Positions 45,932 to 55,334 are shown, counted from the stretch's first letter. The stretch is 64,000 nt of DNA from Lysinibacillus sp. OF-1 (GCF_028356935.1 NZ_CP102798.1:558001-622000), one strand, 5' to 3'. The notes: generated by a model not told the origin, from the sequence alone. Made by a program: numbers and translations.

Positions 45932-47215
45932 ATGAAAAAACAATTTGGTTTACGGCTTAAATTGGTATTATTTGTTAGTGTACTTGCGCTTATCACCTAC
46001 AGTGTCAGTTTTATATTCATTGAGTTTTTACAACCTACTTTCTTCCCAGACACGAATCGAATGGTTTTTGAGGTAATTACCTACGCATTAGGTATTATAT
46101 GGTCAGGTATATTAGCGGCGTTGTTAAGCGTGATCTTAATCAAACCTTTACAGCAGCTCGAACATTCAGCAATCCTTGTAGCTGAGGGGAAAATTGGACA
46201 GGATGTGCAAATGCCTAAAACAAATGATGAAATTCGATCCGTTGCTGAGGCGTTCCAACAAATGGTGTTAAATCTGCGTCAAATGGTGGAAAGTATCGAT
46301 CAAAACTTTCAGCAAACAAATCAATCAATTATTCAGCTATCTGATGAGGCGGGAGTGGCAACTAGAAAGGCAGAAGGAATTGCCTCTACTGTGAAGCATA
46401 TATCTGCAGGAGCAGAAGCATCTGCAACAGCTGTACAAGACACTGCCGAAGCTATTGAAGATGTGCGAGCTCTTGCAACAGAAGTAAATAGTAGAGCAGA
46501 AGCATCAGCATCACAATCAAAAGAGATTCTACATAATTTATCGACAACAACAAAGGCCATCGAAATATTAGTGAATAGTATTCAGCAAATTGCTACAGGT
46601 AATAATGAGGCACTAAAAAGTATTCATGCACTTGAAGAAAATGCTGGCCAAGTAGAACGGATTATTAGCTTAGTCGGTGACATTGCGGCACAAACAAATT
46701 TACTGGCATTAAATGCCTCGATTGAAGCAGCACGAGCAGGAGAGCATGGAAAGGGCTTCGCAGTGGTAGCTGAGGAAGTTCGCGGTTTGGCTGATGAAAG
46801 TGCGAAAGCTGTCCAAGGTATTACAGCTTTAATTCAGTCCATGCAGCAAAATGTAGAGGTGGTTGTTAAACAAATGAATGAACAAGTAGCATTTGCGACG
46901 AAGGAAGCTGATCGCGTTTCTGAAACAACGACAGCCGTTGAAGGTATGGCTTCCAACGTACATGAAATGGCAACAGCAATTGTTGAAATTTCCTCGTTAA
47001 TTGAACAGCAAATGCATAATATTGAAACGACAGCTCGCCAATCACAAGAAGTTGCAGCCATTGCTGAAGAAACGTCAGCAGGTGCACAGGAAGTTCGTAG
47101 CGCCGCTGAGGAGCAAGCTTATGCTATCGAGCAGGTAGAGCATTTGGCTCAAAGTTTGAAAAAGCAATCGGAAGCATTGCATAAGATGATTCAACAATTT
47201 GATAGACAAGCATAG
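45932..47215 (+). CDS. Methyl-accepting chemotaxis-like protein without an external sensor domain
   Basis: This 427-residue protein has two membrane helices (about 11-32 and 46-68) joined by only ~14 residues, then a HAMP domain (about 69-122) and a long signalling coiled coil. The conserved hairpin tip is [43 protein letters not shown] near 247-290, with alanine- and glutamate-rich methylation helices on both sides. With no periplasmic ligand domain it probably senses an internal or membrane state. ATG 45932 follows GAGGGG. It follows ywlE, a place where B. subtilis has no chemoreceptor, and ends at a strong terminator. Confidence 0.88.
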   Translation: MKKQFGLRLKLVLFVSVLALITYSVSFIFIEFLQPTFFPDTNRMVFEVITYALGIIWSGILAALLSVILIKPLQQLEHSAILVAEGKIGQDVQMPKTNDEIRSVAEAFQQMVLNLRQMVESIDQNFQQTNQSIIQLSDEAGVATRKAEGIASTVKHISAGAEASATAVQDTAEAIEDVRALATEVNSRAEASASQSKEILHNLSTTTKAIEILVNSIQQIATGNNEALKSIHALEENAGQVERIISLVGDIAAQTNLLALNASIEAARAGEHGKGFAVVAEEVRGLADESAKAVQGITALIQSMQQNVEVVVKQMNEQVAFATKEADRVSETTTAVEGMASNVHEMATAIVEISSLIEQQMHNIETTARQSQEVAAIAEETSAGAQEVRSAAEEQAYAIEQVEHLAQSLKKQSEALHKMIQQFDRQA

Positions 47216-47220
47216 TTCTA

Positions 47221-47272
47221 AAGGCTATACATAAATGCGACGTAAAATCGGATTTATGTATAGCCTTTTTTA
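47221..47272 (+). terminator. Chemoreceptor gene terminator
   Basis: AAGGCTATACATAAAT (47221-47236) pairs perfectly over 16 bp with ATTTATGTATAGCCTT (47252-47267), then TTTT. Confidence 0.95.
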
Positions 47273-47572
47273 TTAGAGAGCGTCCATCTTAAGATCACAC
47301 TCTGTCAAAGTATTTATGTCCATCGTAAGTGAAAAGCTAAAAAAACTTCAGAAGATGGAATATTACAACAAAGGACCTTTATCCGAACTTATTAACATGA
47401 TATTCACATTATCCACAGAAAAACGGGTTTAAAAGTGAATATTTTTATGTTAATATACAATAAATGTTCGTCTTTCAGGAGAAATCAGCATAAAAAAACA
47501 AGAAAAATCATGTTATTCTTCAGAAAGAAGTGGTACACTAAGGGTGACTATAATTCGAAAAGAGGGAACCCA
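47273..47572 (+). promoter_or_regulatory. Intergenic region before rpiB with a DnaA box
   Basis: No gene is supported here. A perfect DnaA box TTATCCACA is at 47409-47417, immediately after a weaker ATATTCACA (47400-47408). GAGGGA (47561-47566) is the rpiB ribosome binding site. An open frame from 47435 runs into rpiB but has no start signal. Confidence 0.5.
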
Positions 47573-48010
47573 GTGAGAATAGCAATTTCTTCTGATCACG
47601 GAGGCAACAACTTACGTCGTGAGATTATGCAGCTATTAGATGAACTTCATATTAGCTACGAAGATTTTGGTCCACAATCTGCGGATTCAGTAGACTATCC
47701 TGATTATGCAAAACCTGTTTCTGAAGGTGTTGCTAATGGAGAATTTGATAAAGGTATTTTAATTTGTGGCACAGGAATTGGTATGTCCATTGCTGCTAAT
47801 AAGGTGAAGGGCATTCGTTGTGCATTAGTGCATGATGTATTCAGTGCCAAGGCAACACGTTGCCATAATGACTCAAATATTATAGCCATGGGTGAACGTG
47901 TCATTGGTCCAGGCCTTGCACGTGAAATCGTCCAAACTTGGCTAGAAACAGAGTTTGAAGGTGGTCGTCATACACGCCGCATAGAAAAAATTGCTGAGCT
48001 AGAGCAATAA
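47573..48010 (+). CDS. rpiB: Ribose-5-phosphate isomerase B family protein (YwlF)
   Basis: This 145-residue RpiB/LacAB-type isomerase interconverts ribose 5-phosphate and ribulose 5-phosphate. Motifs are AISSDHGGNNLRREIM at residues 4-19, SVDYPDYAKPVSEGV near 43 and GILICGTGIGMSIAANK near 66 (active-site Cys), then RHNDSNIIAMGER near 99 (here RCHNDSNIIAMGER). GTG 47573 follows GAGGGAACCCA and gives the normal length; a longer frame to the left lacks a Shine-Dalgarno sequence. It occupies the ywlF position before ywlG-glyA. Confidence 0.94.
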   Translation: MRIAISSDHGGNNLRREIMQLLDELHISYEDFGPQSADSVDYPDYAKPVSEGVANGEFDKGILICGTGIGMSIAANKVKGIRCALVHDVFSAKATRCHNDSNIIAMGERVIGPGLAREIVQTWLETEFEGGRHTRRIEKIAELEQ

Positions 48011-48096
48011 TTGTTTCATGATTCCATATATGGCATTCGTCAAGGATGTCCTATATGGCATGATTTTAATGGATATAGATGAAGGAGCTGAGCTTA

Positions 48097-48639
48097 ATGG
48101 TAGTAAAACAAATACGAACGCATTTGACTCAGTTACTCAGTGAGTTTGAAGAGCAGGTAACGTTACGACCTCATACAATTTTTGTTGTAGGGTGCTCTAC
48201 ATCTGAAGTGATTGGTCAGAAAATTGGCACAGCAGGGGCATTGGAAATAGCTGAAGCCATTTATGAGCCGTTACAAGAATTTGCATCGAAACATCAATTA
48301 CATTTAGCATTCCAAGGCTGTGAGCATATTAACCGCGCTATTACTATGGAGGCATCGACGGCTGAACGATTTGGCTATGATGAAGTAGCAGTAGTTCCAG
48401 TACGTACAGCAGGTGGATCGATGTCTGCTTATGCCTATACACAATTTGCTAATCCAGTGGTTGTTGAAACAATACAGGCACATGCAGGTATTGATATTGG
48501 ACAAACATTAATTGGTATGCATTTGAAAGCAGTAGCTGTTCCCGTTCGAACATCAGTGAAAATGGTGGGAGAAGCGATTGTTACGGTTGCAACAACACGT
48601 CCAAAGCTAATTGGCGGAGAACGTGCAATATATAAATAA
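48097..48639 (+). CDS. ywlG: YwlG family (DUF436/TIGR01440) protein
   Basis: This 180-residue protein of a family found in most bacilli has unknown function. Conserved features are FVVGCSTSEVIGQKIGTAGALEIAEAIYE, HLAFQGCEHINRAITME and VPVRTAGGSMSAYAYTQF. The cysteines and glycine-rich loops suggest an enzyme, but no reaction is established. ATG 48097 follows AAGGAG (48081-48086). In B. subtilis ywlG lies just before glyA, as here. Confidence 0.9.
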   Translation: MVVKQIRTHLTQLLSEFEEQVTLRPHTIFVVGCSTSEVIGQKIGTAGALEIAEAIYEPLQEFASKHQLHLAFQGCEHINRAITMEASTAERFGYDEVAVVPVRTAGGSMSAYAYTQFANPVVVETIQAHAGIDIGQTLIGMHLKAVAVPVRTSVKMVGEAIVTVATTRPKLIGGERAIYK

Positions 48640-48697
48640 GTACCCTTATTATAAGTGGTATAGATAATTAACGATACTTTAGGAGGCTTTTTCAAAC

Positions 48698-49939
48698 ATG
48701 GCATATGAAAAATTAGCAGTACAAGACAAAGCAGTATTAGACGGAATTCTTGCAGAAAAAAAACGTCAACAAGCAAATATTGAATTGATTGCATCTGAAA
48801 ACTTTGTTTCCGAAGCGGTTATGGAAGCACAAGGATCAGTACTGACAAATAAATACGCTGAAGGCTATCCAGGTAAACGCTACTACGGTGGTTGTGAACA
48901 TGTAGACGTAGTAGAAAATATTGCACGTGATCGCGTGAAAGAAATTTTTGGAGCAGAATATGCTAATGTACAACCACACTCTGGTGCACAAGCAAACATG
49001 GCTGTTTACCATACAATTTTAGAACCAGGTGACACAGTTCTTGGTATGAACCTTTCTCATGGTGGTCACTTAACACATGGATCTCCAGTAAACTTCTCTG
49101 GTATCCTATATAACTTTGTGGAATATGGTGTAACGAAAGAAAATCAAGTAATCGATTATGAAGATGTACGTCAAAAAGCATTAGAACATAAACCAAAACT
49201 GATCGTTGCTGGTGCTTCTGCCTACCCACGTGAAATTGACTTCTCTAAATTCCGTGAAATCGCAGACGAAGTGGGTGCATACTTCATGGTGGATATGGCA
49301 CACATTGCTGGTCTTGTAGCTGCTGGTGAACATCAATCACCAGTGCCGTATGCTGATTTTGTTACATCAACAACGCATAAAACATTACGTGGACCACGTG
49401 GTGGTTTAATTCTTGCTTCAAAAGAATGGGAGCAAAAATTAAATAAATCTGTATTTCCAGGAATTCAAGGTGGTCCATTAATGCATGTCATTGCTGCAAA
49501 AGCTGTAGCATTTGGCGAAGTATTACAACCAGAATTTAAAGACTATGCAAAGCAAATTAAAGCGAATGCCAAAGCTTTAGCAGAAGTACTAATTGCTGAA
49601 GGTGTTGAAATCGTTTCTGGTGGTACAGATAACCACTTATTACTGTTAAATGTAAAATCACTTGGTTTAACAGGTAAAGTAGCAGAGCATGCACTAGATG
49701 AAGTAGGTATTACAACGAATAAAAACACAATTCCTTACGATACAGAATCGCCATTTGTTACTTCTGGTATTCGTATCGGTACGCCAGCTGTTACTTCTCG
49801 CGGCTTTAAAGAAGAGGATATGAAAGAAGTTGGAGCAATTATTGCTGCGGTTCTTAAAAATCCTGAAGATGAAGCAGTTAAAGCAGAAGCAAAAGATCGT
49901 GTAAAAGCATTAACAGATAGACACCCATTATACGCATAA
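48698..49939 (+). CDS. glyA: Serine hydroxymethyltransferase
   Basis: This 413-residue PLP enzyme converts serine and tetrahydrofolate to glycine and 5,10-methylene-THF. The PLP lysine is in the signature [14 protein letters not shown] near residue 226, with [12 protein letters not shown] near 56 and [11 protein letters not shown] near 91. Length is normal. AGGAGG is 11 bases before the ATG. No glycine riboswitch or T-box is visible in the 58-base gap upstream. Confidence 0.97.
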   Translation: MAYEKLAVQDKAVLDGILAEKKRQQANIELIASENFVSEAVMEAQGSVLTNKYAEGYPGKRYYGGCEHVDVVENIARDRVKEIFGAEYANVQPHSGAQANMAVYHTILEPGDTVLGMNLSHGGHLTHGSPVNFSGILYNFVEYGVTKENQVIDYEDVRQKALEHKPKLIVAGASAYPREIDFSKFREIADEVGAYFMVDMAHIAGLVAAGEHQSPVPYADFVTSTTHKTLRGPRGGLILASKEWEQKLNKSVFPGIQGGPLMHVIAAKAVAFGEVLQPEFKDYAKQIKANAKALAEVLIAEGVEIVSGGTDNHLLLLNVKSLGLTGKVAEHALDEVGITTNKNTIPYDTESPFVTSGIRIGTPAVTSRGFKEEDMKEVGAIIAAVLKNPEDEAVKAEAKDRVKALTDRHPLYA

Positions 49940-49951
49940 TAGAAATGAGAG

Positions 49952-49999
49952 GGCTGTGTTTAAAGTACATTTGTTACTTTAAATACAGCCTTTTATTTT
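49952..49999 (+). terminator. glyA terminator
   Basis: GGCTGTGTTTAAAGTA (49952-49967) pairs with TACTTTAAATACAGCC (49975-49990), one G-U pair, then TTTTATTTT. The following ~220 bases are AT-rich with nothing else recognised. Confidence 0.93.
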
Positions 50000-50223
50000 G
50001 TGAATTTAGGACTAAACTATAAAAAACATATTTTTTCTGAAAAAATAGAATAATCATCTTGTTTTTGAATAAATTTACATAAAATAGATAAGTAGGGTTT
50101 TATTATAATAGTTTAAGGACAGATAATGTCCTAGAAAAGAAGTTTTTTTTCATAAAGGTGAAAATTTATTTGAATTTTATGTACAATGGAAATGGGATGA
50201 AGTGATAGAGATGGAGGGATTGG

Positions 50224-52383
50224 ATGGTCACTAAATCATTAGACATAGAAAATGATGTTTTATTAAGTAGCATTCGTAAATTAGGGGATAATTCGAAAGA
50301 AAGCTACGTTATTTTTGATGCGACAAATCATCATGGCATACTAGCGTGTAATGATTCATTTTGTATGCTTACAAATGCTTCGCGTTCACAAATCCTAAAT
50401 ACTGATTATTTTTCATGGCTCTCTATAGATGAAAAAAAGACAACCATAAAAATGATAAAAGAAAAAATACATAACGGCATAATGGTCCAGGCAAAGCTCT
50501 ATCATAATGGCATTAATAAATCGCCCTTTTGGGCAGAGATACAAGCATTACCATTTTGCAATGAGGCTAATCGTACGAAATATGTTTTAGTGCTTGTGAA
50601 GGATGTAACGTATTACCGTACTGAAGACTTCCTAATGAGATTAGAAAATGATATGTACAAGGCCATCGAGCGAGATAGCACTCTTGAACAAAAGATGAAA
50701 ATTATTTGCCGTGGACTGGATGATTTTTTTACGCCGAATATTGCAAGTATGGTTCTAGTAAAAACAGAGTCCAATCAATTACAAGTTTTCACAGGTAATG
50801 ATCCGGAGGAAAGTGTGCCAAGGTGCTGTGAAAACAATGCATTTTTTATTGAAGTAATGCAATCAGGAAATGCTAGGCTCGTGGAAAATTTAGATGAAGT
50901 AAATATCCCTGAGGAACATAAACAATATGCTACATTATCTGAAAAGCCGTATGGATGGTTTGTACCTATACGCAATCAACAACGGCAAGTGATAGGGTTA
51001 TTTTCGATCTATTTTCAAAAAACACGAAGCGACCAAATGTCTTTTAAAAATATGCTTCAAAAAATGGGGTCACTTGTTGCGTTGGCTGTTACCTATGCTC
51101 GAACTCAAAAAAAAATTTGGGATTTAGCCTACACGGATATTACAACGGGTCTACCTAATCGTCATAGCTTTGTTAATTCGATTGAAAAAGAAGTGGAGCA
51201 TGGTTTAAGCGGTTTTATCAAAATATTAAAACCAAGTGAATTTCATCAAGTGGTGGAACTTTACGGGCGTGAGGTTGGAGATGAGCTTTTAAGGCAACTC
51301 GCTAAAAGATTGGAGCAAGACAAGCCAGAAGATAATGAATATGTTGCTAGATTTACAAGCTCTAGTCTTATTATGTCTACGTTGGCACACAATGAAAATT
51401 TACAGGAGTATGATAAGCGGATAAAGGAAACAATTCGTCAGCCCTTTATTATAGGGGGAAAGCAAATCTATATCACGCTAAAAACAGGAATCGCTTCCTA
51501 TAATAATGACACAAAAATCATTGATGCGATTCGCTTTGCTGATAATGCTCTTTCCTTTGCAATTGATAGACCAGGTACACATACTGAAATTTTTACAACA
51601 GAAAAAAATGATGTGCTTATACAGAAAATGACGGTTTTAAATCATTTATCACAAGCAATCAAAAATAAAGAAATTACAGTCCATTTACAGCCTAAGGTAG
51701 ACTTACGTAATGGTGAAATACACAGTATTGAGGCACTGGCACGGTGGATTTCTCCAAAACTAGGCTTTGTGTCACCAGCCATCTTCATTCCAGTAGCTGA
51801 GAGTACCGGGAAGGTTCTGGAAATAGATGTTCTTGTTTTAGAGACTGTGCTTTCATGGCTTTCAGAACGTCAACGGCTAGGAAAGAAATTAGTGAAAATT
51901 GCAGTTAATATCTCACCTGATCATTTTTACTATACGCATTTCGTTCAGGATACACTGAAACTTGTTCAAAAATATAATATTGACCCTAGCTATATTATTT
52001 TAGAGGTGACTGAAAATATTGGTTTAGTAGACTTTCAATCTGCCTTTAAAATTATTCAAGAATTAAAAAGCTATGGTTTTAAAACATCAGTAGATGATTT
52101 TGGAACAGGTTTTTCATCATTAAGCTATCTACAACAGCTACCCTTCACTGAATTAAAGATTGATCGTAGCTTTATTAATGCGATTGAAGATGCGGCAACG
52201 CTTGCGATTGTACGCTCCATTATTCAGTTGGCATTAAACTTAGGGATGATTTCAGTTGCAGAGGGCATTGAAACGGAAGAGCAGGTAGAAATTTTACGTG
52301 CACTAGGCTGTACAGTAGGACAAGGCTATTTTTATTATAAGCCAATGCCCATTGAACAAGTAGATAAAATTCTTGATCAATAG
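50224..52383 (+). CDS. PAS-GAF-GGDEF(degenerate)-EAL protein, probable c-di-GMP phosphodiesterase
   Basis: This 719-residue soluble protein has a PAS domain (about 20-135), a GAF domain (about 150-290), a GGDEF domain (about 300-450) and an EAL domain (about 465-719). In the GGDEF domain the catalytic motif is replaced by FTSSS (VARFTSSSLIM), so cyclase activity is unlikely. The EAL domain keeps all key residues: EALAR, NISP, EVTEN, DDFGTG, KIDRSF, EGIET and QGYFYYKPMP. Predicted activity is c-di-GMP hydrolysis controlled by the PAS and GAF sensors. ATG 50224 follows GAGGGA. It lies alone between glyA and upp, an insertion relative to B. subtilis. Confidence 0.9.
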   Translation: MVTKSLDIENDVLLSSIRKLGDNSKESYVIFDATNHHGILACNDSFCMLTNASRSQILNTDYFSWLSIDEKKTTIKMIKEKIHNGIMVQAKLYHNGINKSPFWAEIQALPFCNEANRTKYVLVLVKDVTYYRTEDFLMRLENDMYKAIERDSTLEQKMKIICRGLDDFFTPNIASMVLVKTESNQLQVFTGNDPEESVPRCCENNAFFIEVMQSGNARLVENLDEVNIPEEHKQYATLSEKPYGWFVPIRNQQRQVIGLFSIYFQKTRSDQMSFKNMLQKMGSLVALAVTYARTQKKIWDLAYTDITTGLPNRHSFVNSIEKEVEHGLSGFIKILKPSEFHQVVELYGREVGDELLRQLAKRLEQDKPEDNEYVARFTSSSLIMSTLAHNENLQEYDKRIKETIRQPFIIGGKQIYITLKTGIASYNNDTKIIDAIRFADNALSFAIDRPGTHTEIFTTEKNDVLIQKMTVLNHLSQAIKNKEITVHLQPKVDLRNGEIHSIEALARWISPKLGFVSPAIFIPVAESTGKVLEIDVLVLETVLSWLSERQRLGKKLVKIAVNISPDHFYYTHFVQDTLKLVQKYNIDPSYIILEVTENIGLVDFQSAFKIIQELKSYGFKTSVDDFGTGFSSLSYLQQLPFTELKIDRSFINAIEDAATLAIVRSIIQLALNLGMISVAEGIETEEQVEILRALGCTVGQGYFYYKPMPIEQVDKILDQ

Positions 52384-52409
52384 CTTATTTTTGACAAATA
52401 TAAAATAAC

Positions 52410-52456
52410 AAAAGGAGTCGTCCTAAATTAATTTTTGAGGCGACTCCTTTTTTCTG
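52410..52456 (+). terminator. Terminator after the EAL gene
   Basis: AAAAGGAGTCG (52410-52420) pairs with CGACTCCTTTT (52441-52451), extended by CCT/AGG around a bulge, then TTT. It shares its arms with the terminator at 3472-3508. Confidence 0.9.
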
Positions 52457-52507
52457 TTATACTAGTTGAGATAAAAATGAAATCCGAACGGTGAGGAGAG
52501 AATCCCT

Positions 52508-53137
52508 TTGAGCAAAGTCTATGTATTTGATCATCCACTAATCCAACACAAATTAACTTATATTCGCGACAAGAACACAGGAACAAAAGAATTTCGTGAG
52601 CTAGTAGACGAAGTAGCAACACTTATGGCGTTTGAAATCACACGTGATATGCCAGTAGAAGAAATTGAAATTGAAACACCTGTAACAATTGCCAAAACAA
52701 AAGTACTTTCTGGTAAAAAGCTTGCGATTGTACCAATTCTACGTGCAGGTATCGGTATGGTAGATGGCGTATTAAAGCTTATCCCAGCGGCTAAAGTTGG
52801 TCATATTGGTCTTTATCGTGATCCTGAAACGTTAAAACCAGTTGAATATTATGCAAAACTTCCAGCAGATGTGGAAGAGCGTGATTTCATCATTGTAGAT
52901 CCAATGCTTGCAACTGGTGGTTCAGCAGTGGAAGCCATCCACTCACTGAAAAAACGTGGAGCTAAAAACATTAAATTCATGTGCTTAATCGCTGCACCAG
53001 AGGGTGTAAAAGCTATTCAAGAAGAACATTCTGATGTAGATATTTATATTGCTGCACTCGATGAAAAATTAAACGATCATGGCTATATTGTACCTGGTTT
53101 AGGTGATGCCGGAGACCGTCTATTCGGTACAAAATAA
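52508..53137 (+). CDS. upp: Uracil phosphoribosyltransferase
   Basis: This 209-residue salvage enzyme makes UMP from uracil and PRPP. It begins [21 protein letters not shown] as in bacilli, has [16 protein letters not shown] near residue 78, the PRPP loop [13 protein letters not shown] near 128 and the uracil-binding [12 protein letters not shown] near the end. The start is TTG 52508 with GAGGAGAG (52492-52499). It follows the EAL gene and precedes mnaA and the atp operon. Confidence 0.96.
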   Translation: MSKVYVFDHPLIQHKLTYIRDKNTGTKEFRELVDEVATLMAFEITRDMPVEEIEIETPVTIAKTKVLSGKKLAIVPILRAGIGMVDGVLKLIPAAKVGHIGLYRDPETLKPVEYYAKLPADVEERDFIIVDPMLATGGSAVEAIHSLKKRGAKNIKFMCLIAAPEGVKAIQEEHSDVDIYIAALDEKLNDHGYIVPGLGDAGDRLFGTK

Positions 53138-53184
53138 AAATCAATACATGTAATTTCCTCATTTAGGAAACTAATAACTTGTGA

Positions 53185-53215
53185 AAGCGTCCTTCAAATT
53201 GAAGGGCGTTTCCTA
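53185..53215 (+). terminator. Probable upp terminator
   Basis: AAGCGTCCTTCA (53185-53196) pairs with TGAAGGGCGTTT (53200-53211) with two G-U pairs and a 3-base loop. The T-tract is short. Confidence 0.6.
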
Positions 53216-53292
53216 GTATGTGTAGGCAAGTACGTCTATTGATGACCATTAATAGATGTAGTTGACCATTTCATACAATAACAAAAAGGACG

Positions 53293-54426
53293 GTGCAGAT
53301 CGTTTTGATAAAAAAATGGAAAGTAATGACGATTTTTGGTACAAGACCAGAAGCAATTAAAATGGCTCCTCTCGTTTTGGAGTTACAAAAGTATCCTGAG
53401 CAAATAGAATCTATTGTAACCGTAACAGCACAGCATCGCCAAATGCTCGACCAAGTATTAGAGACATTTAACATAACACCAAACTATGATTTAAATATAA
53501 TGAAGGATCGTCAAACATTAATTGATGTAACGACAAACGCATTACAGGGCTTAGATAAAGTAATGAAAGAAGCACAACCAGATATCGTTTTGGTACATGG
53601 TGATACAGCAACAACCTTCATTGCGAGCTTGGCGGCATTCTATAACCAAATTGCTATAGGGCATGTGGAAGCGGGCTTACGTACATGGAACAAGTATTCA
53701 CCATATCCAGAGGAAATGAATCGTCAGCTAACAGGTGTGATGGCAGATTTACATTTTGCTCCAACGGAAGTATCTAAAAAGAACCTGCTAGATGAAAATA
53801 AAAATCCAGACACGATTTTTGTGACAGGAAATACAGCCATTGACGCATTAGCAACAACGGTCAGTGAGCACTACACACACCCTGTATTAGATAAGATTGG
53901 CGAAGATCGCATGATTTTATTAACGGCACATCGTCGTGAAAATCTGGGTGAACCAATGCGCCATATGTTCAAAGCGATTACGAGAATACTAACAGAGCAT
54001 GAGGATGTTCAAGTTGTATATCCAGTGCATATGAATCCAGCTGTTAGAGAAATTGCGAATGAAATCTTAGGAGACAATGAACGTGTACATTTAATAGAGC
54101 CTCTTGAAGTGTTTGATTTCCATAATTTTGCGGCAAATTCATATATGATTTTAACGGACTCAGGTGGCGTACAAGAAGAAGCACCTTCATTAGGGAAACC
54201 AGTGCTTGTTCTAAGAGATACGACAGAACGTCCAGAAGGTATTGAAGCTGGCACATTAAAGCTAGCAGGAACGGAAGAAGAAACAATCTATGCCTTAGCA
54301 AAGGAATTACTAACAGATAAAAATGCCTACGAAGTAATGGCGAAAGCATCGAATCCATATGGAGATGGGCATGCATCGAAGCGTATTGTTGAGGCACTGC
54401 TAGAATTTTTACAAAGAACTAATTAA
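53293..54426 (+). CDS. mnaA: UDP-N-acetylglucosamine 2-epimerase (non-hydrolysing)
   Basis: This 377-residue enzyme interconverts UDP-GlcNAc and UDP-ManNAc, the precursor for teichoic-acid linkage units and other surface glycans. Motifs: IFGTRPEAIKMAPLV near residue 14, VHGDTATTFIASLAAF near 98, HVEAGLRTW near 119 and LTDSGGVQEEAPSLGKPVLVLRDTTERPE near 285. The GTG start at 53293 follows AAAAGGA; TTG 53305 is an alternative. B. subtilis MnaA (YvyH) is encoded elsewhere, while several other bacilli have it here next to atp. Confidence 0.94.
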   Translation: MQIVLIKKWKVMTIFGTRPEAIKMAPLVLELQKYPEQIESIVTVTAQHRQMLDQVLETFNITPNYDLNIMKDRQTLIDVTTNALQGLDKVMKEAQPDIVLVHGDTATTFIASLAAFYNQIAIGHVEAGLRTWNKYSPYPEEMNRQLTGVMADLHFAPTEVSKKNLLDENKNPDTIFVTGNTAIDALATTVSEHYTHPVLDKIGEDRMILLTAHRRENLGEPMRHMFKAITRILTEHEDVQVVYPVHMNPAVREIANEILGDNERVHLIEPLEVFDFHNFAANSYMILTDSGGVQEEAPSLGKPVLVLRDTTERPEGIEAGTLKLAGTEEETIYALAKELLTDKNAYEVMAKASNPYGDGHASKRIVEALLEFLQRTN

Positions 54427-54478
54427 TGTACTATATTTAATTCGGAAAAATAAGTCTAATGTACCTATTGAAATGGGT

Positions 54479-54524
54479 AAGCTAATTTACGAGCATAATC
54501 ATGTCGTAAATTAGCTTTTTTTTC
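54479..54524 (+). terminator. mnaA terminator
   Basis: AAGCTAATTTACGA (54479-54492) pairs perfectly with TCGTAAATTAGCTT (54504-54517), then six T residues. Confidence 0.95.
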
Positions 54525-54573
54525 GTGTGAGAAGGTTGGGAACTTTTGAAACTATGAAATTTCATACACAAAT

Positions 54574-54591
54574 TTGTCAACAATTTGACAA
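54574..54591. promoter_or_regulatory. 18-bp palindrome upstream of the atp promoter, Rex-box-like
   Basis: TTGTCAACAATTTGACAA has 7-base arms TTGTCAA/TTGACAA around CAAT. The Rex consensus as I know it is TTGTGAA-N4-TTCACAA; this site has the same size and differs only by a symmetric G-to-C change in each arm. It lies 36 bases before the likely -35. Rex control of atp is only a hypothesis. Confidence 0.4.
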
Positions 54592-54627
54592 GAGTATATA
54601 GGCTGTGAAGTTTTTCTCCTTTACCAA

Positions 54628-54656
54628 TTGACTTCAAATATCACCTATTGTATGCT
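54628..54656 (+). promoter_or_regulatory. Probable atp operon promoter
   Basis: TTGACT (54628-54633), 17 bases, TATGCT (54651-54656). It would give a leader of about 300 bases before atpI. Confidence 0.6.
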
Positions 54657-54662
54657 TACAAA

Positions 54663-54962
54663 GGGTAAGAATGATAAGGGTTTCAGTTCATAAATAGGAC
54701 GTTGAAACACTTGTTATATCAACTTTCTACTAAATTGACAGTTCAAAATAAAACTGTCGATTTGCAACGTTTTGTGCGTTTCGGTTTTTACCGAGTCGGT
54801 AAGGGGTGTAAGTTATTTTTGGGCATTTACACCTGTAATTGAAATGACTCTCCCATTACTATTCCGCTGTGAGTAGTGTCTTTCACTGCTCTTTTCTGAT
54901 TTCACATAGTGGTCAGCAAACGTTTTCATTACTCGAAAAAATGATTCAGGAGATTATAACCA
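54663..54962 (+). ncRNA. Structured atp operon leader, unclassified
   Basis: No gene is supported in these 300 bases. Hairpins by eye: GTTTCA/TGAAAC (54680-54708); GACAGTT/AACTGTC (54737-54758); two mutually exclusive hairpins sharing ACCG, CGGT-TTTT-ACCG (54782-54793) and ACCG-AGT-CGGT (54790-54800); GGTGTAA/TTACACC (54805-54843); and GAGTAGTG/CACTGCTC (54871-54891) followed by TTTT. The last looks like a weak terminator. Whether this is one regulatory RNA is unknown. Confidence 0.45.
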
Positions 54963-55334
54963 ATGCTAGATTTGCATCACATTTTTGCTGTGCAGAAGAG
55001 GGCGTTATTTTTTTTGCTTGCACTCTGCGCATTAGGCTGGGGATTTACTCCCTATCAAACTGTTTTTGCGGGCATCGCAATAGGTGCATTTTTTGGTACG
55101 TATAATTTTTGGATTCTAGTTCGACGTATGGAGAAGTTTGACAGATCCATTAGTGAAGGGAAGAAAATAGGCTCACTTGGTACAGCACTTCGCTTTGGAT
55201 CAGGTGTTGCGGCAGTCGCAATAGCCATTTCGTTGCCAAACTATTTTCACTTAATTAGCACGGTTATAGGGCTAATGATTCCGTACGTTTTTCTCTTTGT
55301 CGAGAGAATTGTGTCACATGTAAGGAACCGCTAA
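54963..55334 (+). CDS. atpI: ATP synthase subunit I (AtpI)
   Basis: This 123-residue membrane protein of the AtpI family helps c-ring assembly or ion supply. Four hydrophobic segments are visible (about 15-30, 33-52, 72-92, 95-113), with FAGIAIGAFFGTYNFWILVRRMEKF and IPYVFLFVERIVSHVRNR at the C-terminus, similar to B. subtilis AtpI. CAGGAGA precedes ATG 54963. It is the first gene of the atp operon. Confidence 0.9.
   Translation: MLDLHHIFAVQKRALFFLLALCALGWGFTPYQTVFAGIAIGAFFGTYNFWILVRRMEKFDRSISEGKKIGSLGTALRFGSGVAAVAIAISLPNYFHLISTVIGLMIPYVFLFVERIVSHVRNR

Noticed and set aside
47435..47572. 46-codon extension upstream of rpiB
   Set aside because: No Shine-Dalgarno, not family-like; GTG 47573 fits length and signal.
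54869..55105. 78-codon frame overlapping the atpI start
   Set aside because: Different frame from atpI, no start signal, overlaps a hairpin.
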